Source of the DNA: Bacteroidota bacterium
GTDB taxonomy: Bacteria; Bacteroidota; Bacteroidia; Bacteroidales; JAADGE01
Reading direction: 5' to 3'
DNA length: 43,632 nt
NCBI GenBank assembly: GCA_024277895.1
Contig: JAJRUH010000122.1
Coordinates: forward strand, 1 to 43,632
In this document: positions 34,730-43,266 of the stretch, in pieces
How positions within the stretch are numbered: the first letter of the stretch is position 1
Layout of the letters: each line of letters opens with the position of its first letter
Notes under the pieces: model-generated
The model's input: only the letters and a program-made list of their open reading frames with translations
Database searches by the model: none
What the model was told of the DNA's origin: nothing
Position numbers and translations under genes: made by a program

Positions 34730-35923
34730 TTAGGCAATATTACTGTATGTATCATCTGATTTTACGGTATAGTATAATTTTTTTCTGTGTTTTGTACTCG
34801 GCGGCGAATAGTTATAATTGTTATATGGTCGGTCGCTTTTTGCCGGAGAAATTAATGTAACTTGTTCGTTTAAATAAACACTGTCTTTGTATTTATAAAT
34901 TTCATTTTCCGAATTTAAAAAATCACTGACTTTATCAAAAGGTAATCTTAAAGGATAGGGTTTTACGTTTCCGGGAATAATATAACGTTTGTATTGAGGA
35001 TTTAATGTTGCAAGTTTATCAAAATCTATTTTTAAATACTCGGATACTTGTTTCAGATTTAATTTCTTTTTAATCATTACCGTATCGGTAAGCATGTCCA
35101 TATCAATTTTTTTCGGAATTATGTTATGCTCTTTATAATAATTCATAGAATATAAAGCCGCAATGTATGCCGGAATATAACCTCTTGTTTCACGAGGAAG
35201 ATAGGGATAAATATCCCAGAAATTTGTTTTTCCGCCGGAACGTTTAATTGCTTTCTTCACATTTCCGGCACCGCTGTTATAGGCAGCAATAGATAAGGTC
35301 CAATTACCGAAAATTTTATACATATCACGCAGATATTTTGCTGCAGCTTCGGTAGATTTTAAAACATCCATTCGTTCATCAACATAGGAATTAATTTCCA
35401 ACCCGTACATTTTTCCGGTCGGATACATAAACTGCCACAGACCTACTGCCCCGGAACGTGAACGTGCACGAGGATTGAGTGCGGATTCGATAATCGGCAG
35501 ATAACCGAGTTCTAAAGGTAAATTATATTTGTCTAAAATTTGTTCAATCATCGGCATATAATATTGTGAAATTCCGAGTAAATATCTTCTTGAGGCTGTA
35601 TTTTTAGTGTAAAATTGAATCCATTGTTTTACTATTTTATTATAGGTCATCGGAACAACAGTCGGCAGTTTATATAATCGTTCAATATAAACGGAATCAG
35701 GTATTATTTTCGGAGTTTTATCCGTAAAAGTATTTACGCTTGTATTATCATCATTCTCGGTTAAGCTTTGTTTAACGTACCAGTTATTAACCAGTTCATC
35801 TAAATATTGATTTTGTTGTGTTAAGGCATCAAGATTTTTATTGGTTGTATCTTGTGTCTTTTGAGCTTGTCCGATAAAAACGGCTGCAAATAAAAATATA
35901 ATCGTAAAAAGGGAATTTTTCAT
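34730..35923 (-). CDS. mltD: Membrane-bound lytic murein transglycosylase D-like, truncated by an in-frame stop
   Basis: This 397-residue fragment is a family 23-type lytic transglycosylase that cleaves peptidoglycan to 1,6-anhydro ends. A signal peptide (FTIIFLFAAVFIGQAQ) precedes the catalytic domain: GYLPIIESALNPRARSRSGA with Glu146, VGLWQFMYPTGKMYGL, and SIAAYNSGAGNVKKAI. An MltD-type middle region ends in KLYYTVKSDDTYSNIA, the start of a LysM domain, where TAA interrupts it. The coding frame continues to 34364 with the rest of that LysM and a second one. The catalytic part is complete and may be active, but with little wall-binding capacity. It lies 1 base after the DUF5683 gene. Confidence 0.88.
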   Translation of the reverse strand: MKNSLFTIIFLFAAVFIGQAQKTQDTTNKNLDALTQQNQYLDELVNNWYVKQSLTENDDNTSVNTFTDKTPKIIPDSVYIERLYKLPTVVPMTYNKIVKQWIQFYTKNTASRRYLLGISQYYMPMIEQILDKYNLPLELGYLPIIESALNPRARSRSGAVGLWQFMYPTGKMYGLEINSYVDERMDVLKSTEAAAKYLRDMYKIFGNWTLSIAAYNSGAGNVKKAIKRSGGKTNFWDIYPYLPRETRGYIPAYIAALYSMNYYKEHNIIPKKIDMDMLTDTVMIKKKLNLKQVSEYLKIDFDKLATLNPQYKRYIIPGNVKPYPLRLPFDKVSDFLNSENEIYKYKDSVYLNEQVTLISPAKSDRPYNNYNYSPPSTKHRKKLYYTVKSDDTYSNIA

Positions 35924-35924
35924 A

Positions 35925-36521
35925 TTATTTAAAATTGAAACAAAAAGTAAGACCTAATGTGTTTTTTTTCATTTTCCCGTATAGCGGGATTATTTCGGGT
36001 GATATTTTTAATGATAAATCGTCACTGACATCAAAATCAGAAAGTTCTGCATCTACAACGGCATCAATAATATTTAAACCGTAAACAGCTAATATAATAA
36101 CCGCCGATAAATCTCGGTTTCTTCTTGTTGAGTTTTTATATTGAAGTAAAACATCGGTACCGATATCTTCGCTGAAAATTGTTTCCTTGAGAGTGGTATC
36201 AATTCTTTGTTGGTAACCTGTAAGGAATTTTTTATAAAGTTTATTATTGTATTGAAAAAAGAATGCGGCAGATCCTAATGCAGAATATACAATCGGAACT
36301 TTCCAGTATTTCCCGTTATAAACTTGTCCTGCTCCGGGTAAAATAGCTGAAAATAATGCGGCTCTTCCGGATTTCTTCTTTTTTATCGACGAATTTATTT
36401 CAACTTCTTTTACACCTTTTATTATTAGGGTATCTTTATTTTTATTAAGTGAGTCGTTTTGACTGTATCCCGTACCGTTAAAGGAAATAATAATAATACT
36501 TATGAAAACAAATTGTTTCAT
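35925..36521 (-). CDS. DUF5683-type secreted/membrane protein
   Basis: This 198-residue protein has a signal peptide (FISIIIISFNGTGYSQ). The DUF5683 core is KKKSGRAALFSAILPGAGQVYNGKYWKVPIVYSALGSAAFFFQY, with two further hydrophobic helices around it and RRNRDLSAVIILAVYGLNIIDAVVDA. The family is of unknown function and, as I recall, commonly lies between parB and mltD in Bacteroidota, as here. The gaps are 25 bases from parB and 1 base to mltD. Confidence 0.82.
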   Translation of the reverse strand: MKQFVFISIIIISFNGTGYSQNDSLNKNKDTLIIKGVKEVEINSSIKKKKSGRAALFSAILPGAGQVYNGKYWKVPIVYSALGSAAFFFQYNNKLYKKFLTGYQQRIDTTLKETIFSEDIGTDVLLQYKNSTRRNRDLSAVIILAVYGLNIIDAVVDAELSDFDVSDDLSLKISPEIIPLYGKMKKNTLGLTFCFNFK

Positions 36522-36546
36522 CTTTAATTTTATTTGAGCAAAAATG

Positions 36547-37440
36547 CTATTTCTCTTTAATACGAGAGAGAAGTTTTTTTATTTTATTAAATTCTTCATC
36601 TGATGTAAAAGAAATGGAAATACTTCCTCTTCCTGCATTATTTCTCTTGATGTTTACATTGCTGTTAAAAACTTCGGATAAATCTTTTTTAAACGTAAGG
36701 TAAGTTTCGGGTAAATTATTTTTTGCCGTTTTTTTTAAGTCTTTTTTAACGGGAAAATTGATTTCTCGTATGATATTTTCTGTTTCTCTTACCGATAATT
36801 TTTCGGAAATAATTTTTTCATAAACGGAAACCTGTTTTTTTGCGTCTTCAATAGTTATTAATGCTTTTGCATGTCCTTGTGTGATTAATTTATTTTGAAT
36901 ACCGGATTGTATCTCAGCCGGAAGTTTTAAGAGTCGCAAATAATTGGTTACTGTTGTTCTGTTTTTTGATACTTTAGTTGCTAATTGGTCTTGTGTGAGA
37001 TTGCATTCGTCAATAAGTCGTTGATATGAAACAGCAATTTCAACGGCATTTAAATCTTCGCGTTGGATATTCTCAATTAATGCCATTTCGAGCATAGCAG
37101 TGTCATCGGCTTTTCTTACAAAGGCAATAATTTTTTTTAATCCTGCATCTTTTGAAGATCTTAATCGTCGTTCGCCGGAAATTAACTGAAACTTACCGTT
37201 TTTTAATTTTCTGACTGTAATCGGCTGAATAATACCGTGTTGTTTTATAGATTCCGTAAGTTCTTTTAAAGATTCTTCATTGAAATCTTCACGCGGTTGA
37301 AACGGATTGAGTTCTATATCTTTAATATTAATTTCAGCAACAGCTCCTGTAGATATTGCTTCTTCAACGGGTTTTGTTTCAAATTTTGAATTGTCAATTA
37401 AGGCTCCTAAACCTTTTCCTAAAGGGCTTTTTTTTGCCAT
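36547..37440 (-). CDS. parB: Chromosome partitioning protein ParB
   Basis: This 297-residue ParB/Spo0J protein loads at parS and spreads as a CTP-dependent clamp. The N-terminus carries the ParA-interacting stretch (SPLGKGLGALI). The CTP/arginine motif ISGERRLRSSKDAGL lies near residue 80, then ENIQREDLNAVE. The helix-turn-helix follows, LTQDQLATKVSKNRTTVTNYLR, and GHAKALI. The C-terminal dimerisation segment is at about 255-297. It follows parA with a 6-base gap. No exact parS (TGTTTCACGTGAAACA) was noticed in the window, so the origin cannot be placed from this. Confidence 0.96.
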   Translation of the reverse strand: MAKKSPLGKGLGALIDNSKFETKPVEEAISTGAVAEINIKDIELNPFQPREDFNEESLKELTESIKQHGIIQPITVRKLKNGKFQLISGERRLRSSKDAGLKKIIAFVRKADDTAMLEMALIENIQREDLNAVEIAVSYQRLIDECNLTQDQLATKVSKNRTTVTNYLRLLKLPAEIQSGIQNKLITQGHAKALITIEDAKKQVSVYEKIISEKLSVRETENIIREINFPVKKDLKKTAKNNLPETYLTFKKDLSEVFNSNVNIKRNNAGRGSISISFTSDEEFNKIKKLLSRIKEK

Positions 37441-37446
37441 ATTATT

Positions 37447-38214
37447 CTAATTTTTATTTCTTTCTATAAGTTCTCTTGCTAAATTTAAATAGTTAATGCT
37501 GCCTTTCGAATTCGCATCATAAATTATTGCAGGCATTCCGTAACTCGGAGCTTCGCTCAGTTTAATGTTTCGTTGTATAATGGTGTCAAAAACCATACTT
37601 TCAAAATGTTTTCTTACTTCGGCAGCTACGTGGTTTGATAAACGAACACGGGAATCATACATTGTTAAAAGAAAACCTTCAATTTCAAGTTCTTTGTTAA
37701 TATTTTTTTGAATCATTTGAATGGTATTCAGTAATTTTCCCAGACCTTCTAATGCAAAATATTCACATTGAACAGGAATGATAACGGAATCGGCTGCAGC
37801 TAATGCATTTAAGGTTAGAAGTCCTAATGAAGGCGAACAATCAATTAAAACATAATCATACTTGTCTTTTACTTTTTTTACGACGGTATCTAAAATATAT
37901 TCTCTGTTTTCTTCTTCCAGCATTTCAATTTCGGCACCGACCAAATCAATATGCGAAGGGATTATTTCCATCCCGGGAGTTTCTGTTTCTAAAATGACGT
38001 CTTCAGGCTTAATTCCGTTTATGAAACAATCGTATATGCTGTGTTCAATATCTTTTAAATCAAATCCTATTCCTGAAGTTGCATTTGCTTGCGGATCAAA
38101 ATCTACAATTAAAACCTTTTTTTCAAGAACAGCAAGACTGGCTGCTAAATTTATAGCTGTGGTGGTTTTTCCTACGCCGCCTTTTTGATTTGCTATTGCA
38201 ATGACTTTTGACAT
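37447..38214 (-). CDS. parA: Chromosome partitioning ATPase ParA (Soj-like)
   Basis: This 255-residue deviant-Walker ATPase segregates ParB-parS complexes over the nucleoid. The deviant Walker A is KGGVGKTT at residues 11-18 with signature Lys11. Walker A' is VLIVDFDPQANATSG, and Walker B is YDYVLIDCSPSLG. VIPVQCEYFALEGL is also diagnostic. It has chromosomal length, without the N-terminal DNA-binding extension of plasmid ParA. It heads the co-directional run parA-parB-DUF5683-mltD. A TATTTTTG on the minus strand at 38252-38259 is a possible -7 box. Confidence 0.96.
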   Translation of the reverse strand: MSKVIAIANQKGGVGKTTTAINLAASLAVLEKKVLIVDFDPQANATSGIGFDLKDIEHSIYDCFINGIKPEDVILETETPGMEIIPSHIDLVGAEIEMLEEENREYILDTVVKKVKDKYDYVLIDCSPSLGLLTLNALAAADSVIIPVQCEYFALEGLGKLLNTIQMIQKNINKELEIEGFLLTMYDSRVRLSNHVAAEVRKHFESMVFDTIIQRNIKLSEAPSYGMPAIIYDANSKGSINYLNLARELIERNKN

Positions 38215-38332
38215 TGTGATGAAATTTAAAAAGTTAAAATAGATATTGATGCAAAAATATAACTTTTATTGATATAATTCTTTCTTTGTTAATATCTTTT
38301 TTGCGGATTATTATGTACGACAGAGTATAAAA

Positions 38333-38959
38333 TTAATTCCGATGATATACTCCTGCACTTTGTATATATCGGTTTTGCCAATCTCTGTTTGTTACGTCTT
38401 TTAAAAAATCAAAAAGATGTTCTCCTATAAAAAAATTGCTGAAATTTTCAATTCCGTATGGTTTTAAAAGTTGAAGTTGACTGTCGGAAGGCATCCAAGT
38501 AACTTTATCATCAGGATTTTTTGCCCATCCTTTCTCTTGGTTTAAAGCAGGATTATAAAAAGGGTATTCAGAATATTTTATTTTCCATAAATTATTTATT
38601 ATTACTTTTAGTTTCTCTGTTGTATAATCTTTCATTAATGTGCTTTGAACATTTCCGGTAATTTCAAATACATTATATTTTTTAATAAGATTTTCTTTGT
38701 CGGGATTTGCTTTTGATATTTCCAACCCGACAATTTCTCTTAACCATTGATTAATAGGTATATATAATACTTCATTTTGGCTTTCACCATTTTCTTTTAC
38801 AATTGCTGTTTGTACTAATCCGCCGTTTAAATTCGGTATTAAACGAAGTGCAAAAAACCAATCTTTTTTTACTTCGGTAGTATTGCCGAAAGTATTTATT
38901 TGAGCATAATTGTAAATAAATAAAAATGATAACAAAAATATAAGCAATGTTTTTTTCAA
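38333..38959 (-). CDS. Secreted protein of unknown function
   Basis: This 208-residue protein has a signal peptide (LLIFLLSFLFIYNYAQ). The mature part has alternating hydrophobic and aromatic stretches and conserved-looking segments (NQWLREIVGLEI, WKIKYSEYPFYNP, WMPSDSQLQLLKPYGI), but I recognise no domain. It is expected in the periplasm or outside. It lies 118 bases before parA on the same strand and diverges from pepA. The base composition is like its neighbours. Confident as a gene, not as a function. Confidence 0.7.
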   Translation of the reverse strand: MKKTLLIFLLSFLFIYNYAQINTFGNTTEVKKDWFFALRLIPNLNGGLVQTAIVKENGESQNEVLYIPINQWLREIVGLEISKANPDKENLIKKYNVFEITGNVQSTLMKDYTTEKLKVIINNLWKIKYSEYPFYNPALNQEKGWAKNPDDKVTWMPSDSQLQLLKPYGIENFSNFFIGEHLFDFLKDVTNRDWQNRYIQSAGVYHRN

Positions 38960-39064
38960 TCTGTTTTATTTTATTTATTAAGAACTGCAAAATGCGTGCT
39001 AATATTATTATTTTATCCTTGAAATTTTTATCTATTTTTGTATTTCAAATTTAACTGAAACATT

Positions 39065-40495
39065 ATGACTGTAAAATTATATAATAAAAAGACGAATATA
39101 CCTGAAGGAGTAACCGTTTTTATAGGAGATAAAACTGATTATATTAAGTTCCTTTCCGATGAAAAACAGATTAATTATCTGAATAATCAATTTGAAAAAG
39201 AAAAAAACATCGTTGAAATTAATTTGTATGATTCTCAAATGTATTTTATTCAGTTTAAGAATGATAAAATATCAAATAAGAATGAAAAAATACGTGCTGC
39301 AGGAAGTAAAATTACAGATTTGTTAAATTCGGAAAAAATACAAAAAGCAAATTTAATTGATGCTGGAAATAATGCAGAAACTGTTAAATATTTTATCGAA
39401 GGTATGTATTTGGCAAATTACTATTTTACAAAGTATTATAAAGAAGAAGATAAAAAGAAACCGACTCTTGAGAATATTAATATTTTTTCGAATTCTGTAA
39501 AAAATAAAGAATTGACGGAACTTATTAATGTTGCTGAAGCTGTTTATTTTTCCAGAAATTTAGCCAATGAACCTTTATCCGGTTTAAATGCTCTTCAGTT
39601 ATCTGAAAAACTGAAAAAAGCAGGAAAAGAGAAAAGAATAGAAGTTACCGTTTTATCGAAATCGGAAATTGAAGAAAAGGGAATGGGCGGTTTACTTGCC
39701 GTAAATAAAGGAAGCAGTTTGCCCCCGACTTTTAATATCCTTGAATGGAAACCGAAAAATCCTGTCAATAAAAAACCATATATACTTGTAGGAAAGGGAA
39801 TTGTATTTGATTCGGGCGGATACAGTATAAAACCTACAAAAAATTCGATGGATATAATGAAATTTGATATGGCGGGTGCTGCTGTTGTTGCCGGAGCAAT
39901 GTCGGCAATTGCTGATAATAATCTCCCGATTCATATTATCGCATTAATTCCGGCTACCGATAATGCCGTTGATGCAAAATCTTATGTGCCCGGAGATATT
40001 ATAAAAATGCACAATGGTTTGTTTGTAGAAGTTTTAAATACTGATGCCGAAGGACGTTTAATCCTTGCCGATGCTTTGAGCTATGCTCAGAAATATGATC
40101 CCGAATTAGTCTTAGATTTGGCAACTTTAACCGGTGCTGCCGCATATTGTATCGGCATTCACGCTTCTGTAATTATGGGAACTGCAAATGATAAGATATT
40201 CAAAAAATTGGAAAAAAGCGGTGAAAATGTTTACGAAAGAGTTGTCAAATTTCCTTTTTGGAATGAATATAACGAGATGTTAAAATCAAGCATAGCAGAC
40301 TTAAAAAATATCGGAGGCAGTGAAGCCGGAGCAATTACGGCAGGTAAATTTTTAGAACGTTTTACGGATTATCCGTGGATCCATATTGATATTGCAGGAC
40401 CGTCCGTTTTAAGTAAAAAAAGTGCATACAGAACGGAAGGCGGCAGTGCATACGGTGTCAGATTACTATATGAATTTTTCAAAAATATGATTTAG
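39065..40495 (+). CDS. pepA: M17 leucyl aminopeptidase
   Basis: This 476-residue two-metal aminopeptidase acts in the cytoplasm on N-terminal residues of peptides. The N-terminal domain (about 1-165) is divergent. The C-terminal catalytic domain is unmistakable: LVGKGIVFDSGGYSIKPT with metal-binding Lys and Asp, MDIMKFDMAGAAVVAGAM, and the signature NTDAEGRLILADALSYA with metal-binding Asp/Glu and catalytic Arg. A TATTTTTG at 39033-39040 fits a -7 box, but its nearest TTG is too close (11 bases). It probably heads the transcript with pdxA, 7 bases downstream. Confidence 0.94.
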   Translation: MTVKLYNKKTNIPEGVTVFIGDKTDYIKFLSDEKQINYLNNQFEKEKNIVEINLYDSQMYFIQFKNDKISNKNEKIRAAGSKITDLLNSEKIQKANLIDAGNNAETVKYFIEGMYLANYYFTKYYKEEDKKKPTLENINIFSNSVKNKELTELINVAEAVYFSRNLANEPLSGLNALQLSEKLKKAGKEKRIEVTVLSKSEIEEKGMGGLLAVNKGSSLPPTFNILEWKPKNPVNKKPYILVGKGIVFDSGGYSIKPTKNSMDIMKFDMAGAAVVAGAMSAIADNNLPIHIIALIPATDNAVDAKSYVPGDIIKMHNGLFVEVLNTDAEGRLILADALSYAQKYDPELVLDLATLTGAAAYCIGIHASVIMGTANDKIFKKLEKSGENVYERVVKFPFWNEYNEMLKSSIADLKNIGGSEAGAITAGKFLERFTDYPWIHIDIAGPSVLSKKSAYRTEGGSAYGVRLLYEFFKNMI

Positions 40496-40502
40496 AAAAA
40501 AT

Positions 40503-41540
40503 ATGGAAAATACAGGAAAAAAAATAAAAGTAGGAATTACACAGGGTGATATTAACGGTATCGGTTATGAAATAATTATTAAAACTTTAATTGATAAAAG
40601 AATAACTGATTTATGTATTCCGATTGTGTACGGTTCGCCGAAATTATCGGCATATCATCGAAAATCTCTGAATATTGAGAATTTTAGTTTGAATATTATC
40701 AAAAGTCCCGAAAATGCAAATCCGAAAAGACCCAATGTAATAAATTGTGTATCTGAAAATACACGTATAGAATTAGGAAAAGTTTCAAAAGAATCCGGTG
40801 CTGCAGCTTTTGCTTCTTTAGAAGCGGCAACGAATGATTTACTTGCCGGAAAAATAGATGTTTTGCTTACTGCACCGATAAATAAAAGCAGTATTCAATC
40901 TGAAGAATTTCAATTTCCCGGACATACAGAATATTTACAGAATAAAACCAATTCGGAAAGTGTATTAATGTTGATGCTTGGTGAGCATATGAAACTCGGT
41001 GTTGTAACAGGGCATGTTCCGATTAAAGATGTTGCAGATTTAATTACCGAAGAACGTATTTTACAGAAATTACGTATTTTACACGATACACTTATGAAAG
41101 ATTTTACTCTCAGAAATCCGAAAATAGCTGTTCTGGGGTTAAATCCTCATGCCGGAGATAACGGAGTTATAGGAAAAGAGGAAGAAGAAATAATTATTCC
41201 CGCCTTAAATAAAGCCAGAGAAGAAGGAATAATGGCAATAGGTCCGTATGCTGCAGACGGATTTTTCGGTTCGCAGGCATACTTGAAATTTGATGCTGTT
41301 ATGGCTATGTATCACGATCAAGGTTTGGCACCATTCAAAACCTCGGAATTTGAAACATCTGTTAATTTTACTGCCGGATTACCGATTATCAGAACTTCTC
41401 CCGGACACGGAACAGCCTTTGAAATTGCCGGTAAAGGTAAAGCATCACCCGATTCTTTCAGACAAGCACTTTTTACGGCATTGGAAATTTGCAGAAATCG
41501 AAAACATTATAAAGAAATTTCAGAAAACCCCCTTAATTAA
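40503..41540 (+). CDS. pdxA: 4-hydroxythreonine-4-phosphate dehydrogenase
   Basis: PdxA oxidises 4-phosphohydroxy-L-threonine in the DXP-independent branch of pyridoxal 5'-phosphate synthesis. Its length of 345 residues is usual. Visible motifs are GITQGDINGIGYEIIIKTL, the metal site FPGHTEYL, LGLNPHAGDNGVIGKEE, YHDQGLAPFKT and IRTSPGHGTAFEIAGKG, covering the three metal-binding His/Asp positions. It lies between pepA (7 bases) and a GT2 gene (14 bases). No pdxJ is present in the window. A well-conserved, complete enzyme. Confidence 0.96.
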   Translation: MENTGKKIKVGITQGDINGIGYEIIIKTLIDKRITDLCIPIVYGSPKLSAYHRKSLNIENFSLNIIKSPENANPKRPNVINCVSENTRIELGKVSKESGAAAFASLEAATNDLLAGKIDVLLTAPINKSSIQSEEFQFPGHTEYLQNKTNSESVLMLMLGEHMKLGVVTGHVPIKDVADLITEERILQKLRILHDTLMKDFTLRNPKIAVLGLNPHAGDNGVIGKEEEEIIIPALNKAREEGIMAIGPYAADGFFGSQAYLKFDAVMAMYHDQGLAPFKTSEFETSVNFTAGLPIIRTSPGHGTAFEIAGKGKASPDSFRQALFTALEICRNRKHYKEISENPLN

Positions 41541-41554
41541 TACAGATTAATTTA

Positions 41555-42655
41555 TTGGAACAAGCAGTAACATATTTATTCTTAATATCATTTATTATTC
41601 AACTGTTATTTTACTTTTTAATATACAAAAAAGTGTTAAAAAAGCATAAAGTAAAAGAAAATACAGGATTATTGCCGCCCTTGACAGTAATAATAAGTGC
41701 AAAGAACGAAGCTGAAAATTTACGAAACTTTTTACCTTTAATTTTAAACCAAAGCTATCCTGAATTTGAGCTTATTGTTGTAAATGACGTTTCAACTGAC
41801 GGAGCAAAAAATATTCTTTCAGAACTTCAATCATCTTATAATAATTTGCAAGTTCTTGAAATTGAAGGAGAACATTCAAAAGGAAAAAAAAATGCCGTAA
41901 CAAAAGCTGTGTCAGCAGCAAAATATGAATATCTTGTTTTTACGGATGCCGATTGTTATCCGATTTCAGAAAATTGGCTGAAAAAAATTGCTTCGGCATA
42001 TTCCGAAAATACCGAAATAATTATAGGATACGGAGCTTACCAAAAACAAAAAGGCTTATTAAACAAACTTATCCGTTTTGAAACCCTGTTTAATGCAATG
42101 CAATATATGTCGTTTGCAATTTTCGGATTTCCGTATATGGGTGTGGGACGCAACTTGTCGTATAATAAATCTGTCTGGATTAAGAACGGAGGATTTTTGA
42201 AACATAAAAATATTTTATCCGGTGATGATGATTTGTTTGTGAACGCTGCGGCAACTAAAAAAAATATTAAAATTTTGACGGATTCAGAAAGTAAAACAGT
42301 TTCGATACCGAAAAATAAATTCAGAGATTATTTAAAACAGAAAAAAAGACATCTTTCAACAGGTAAATATTACAAACAAATTCATAAATCATTATTAGGA
42401 ACCGAAGTATTTTCAAGATTTGTATTCTATGTCGGATTGATCTTCCTAATAAGTATTAAAAAGCTCGTATTAACGGTAATGTTGCTGTATTTAGCGAGAA
42501 TTATGATAATTTTTATTTTTATGAAAAAATTTTCTGACAAGATAAATGATAAGCAAAATTTATTTTTTATTCCTATATTTGACATTTTAATACCCTTGCT
42601 TAATTTCTTTATTTTTGTAAGAACAATGATTAATAAAAGAATTGTATGGAAATAA
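41555..42655 (+). CDS. Membrane-associated family 2 glycosyltransferase
   Basis: This 366-residue GT-A enzyme has one N-terminal membrane helix and two to three C-terminal ones. The catalytic domain shows LTVIISAKNEAENL, LIVVNDVSTDGA, YLVFTDADCYP (the DxD), the acceptor-side ILSGDDDLF and a QKKRHLS segment replacing QxxRW, all in the order seen in processive or N-acetylglucosaminyltransferase-like members. The start is TTG at 41555: no ATG precedes the conserved core in this frame. It overlaps the sigma-factor gene by 10 bases. Sugar and acceptor are unknown. Confidence 0.85.
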   Translation: MEQAVTYLFLISFIIQLLFYFLIYKKVLKKHKVKENTGLLPPLTVIISAKNEAENLRNFLPLILNQSYPEFELIVVNDVSTDGAKNILSELQSSYNNLQVLEIEGEHSKGKKNAVTKAVSAAKYEYLVFTDADCYPISENWLKKIASAYSENTEIIIGYGAYQKQKGLLNKLIRFETLFNAMQYMSFAIFGFPYMGVGRNLSYNKSVWIKNGGFLKHKNILSGDDDLFVNAAATKKNIKILTDSESKTVSIPKNKFRDYLKQKKRHLSTGKYYKQIHKSLLGTEVFSRFVFYVGLIFLISIKKLVLTVMLLYLARIMIIFIFMKKFSDKINDKQNLFFIPIFDILIPLLNFFIFVRTMINKRIVWK

Positions 42656-43266
42656 ACCGAAATTTTTCGGATAAAGCTGTCAGAGATTATTACCTTATTA
42701 AAAAAGCAAAAAAAGGTGATGAACATGCTTTTGCCGAGTTATTAGGTTATTACAGAGATGCACTTTTCCGTTTACTATTAAAAATGGTTAAATCAAAAGA
42801 AGATGCCGAAGATTTAATGATTGAAACGTTTGAGAAAGCATTCAGAAAAATCGGTTCATATAAATCAGATTATGCCTTTAGTACATGGTTGTTCAGAATA
42901 GCAACAAATCACGGGATTGACTATATCAGAACGGCTCAAAATAAATACGATAATGTATATATTGATAAAGTATTCGACTATGATAATGATTTTCAAAAAT
43001 CTTATATAATAAAAGAAGAATCATTAAATCCTGAGGAATCAATAGTAAGTACGCAAGAGAAAAAGATAATAAAAGATGTGGTACAGAAATTACCGCCGGA
43101 TTATCGCCGAATTGTTATTTTACGATATTTCGAAGATTATTCGTATAATGAAATTGCCGAAAAATTAAATTTACCGATTGGTACAGTAAAAGCACGTCTT
43201 TTTCGGTCAAGGGAGTTATTGCAAAGTATTTTGGCAAAACATAATATAAAATATGGAAAAAGCTGA
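42646..43266 (+). CDS. ECF-type RNA polymerase sigma factor (RpoE-like)
   Basis: This 206-residue sigma-70 family member has regions 2 and 4 only. Region 2 is FAELLGYYRDALFRLLLKMV through EDAEDLMIETFEKAFRKIGS and FSTWLFRIATNHGIDYIR, covering core binding and -10 recognition. Region 4 is VQKLPPDYRRIVILRYFED and YNEIAEKLNLPIGTVKARLF, the -35-binding helix-turn-helix. The linker (about 105-140) is acidic. It overlaps the GT2 gene by 10 bases and rsmG by 14, so it is part of this operon. No anti-sigma gene is seen beside it. The regulon is unknown. Confidence 0.93.
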   Translation: MEINRNFSDKAVRDYYLIKKAKKGDEHAFAELLGYYRDALFRLLLKMVKSKEDAEDLMIETFEKAFRKIGSYKSDYAFSTWLFRIATNHGIDYIRTAQNKYDNVYIDKVFDYDNDFQKSYIIKEESLNPEESIVSTQEKKIIKDVVQKLPPDYRRIVILRYFEDYSYNEIAEKLNLPIGTVKARLFRSRELLQSILAKHNIKYGKS

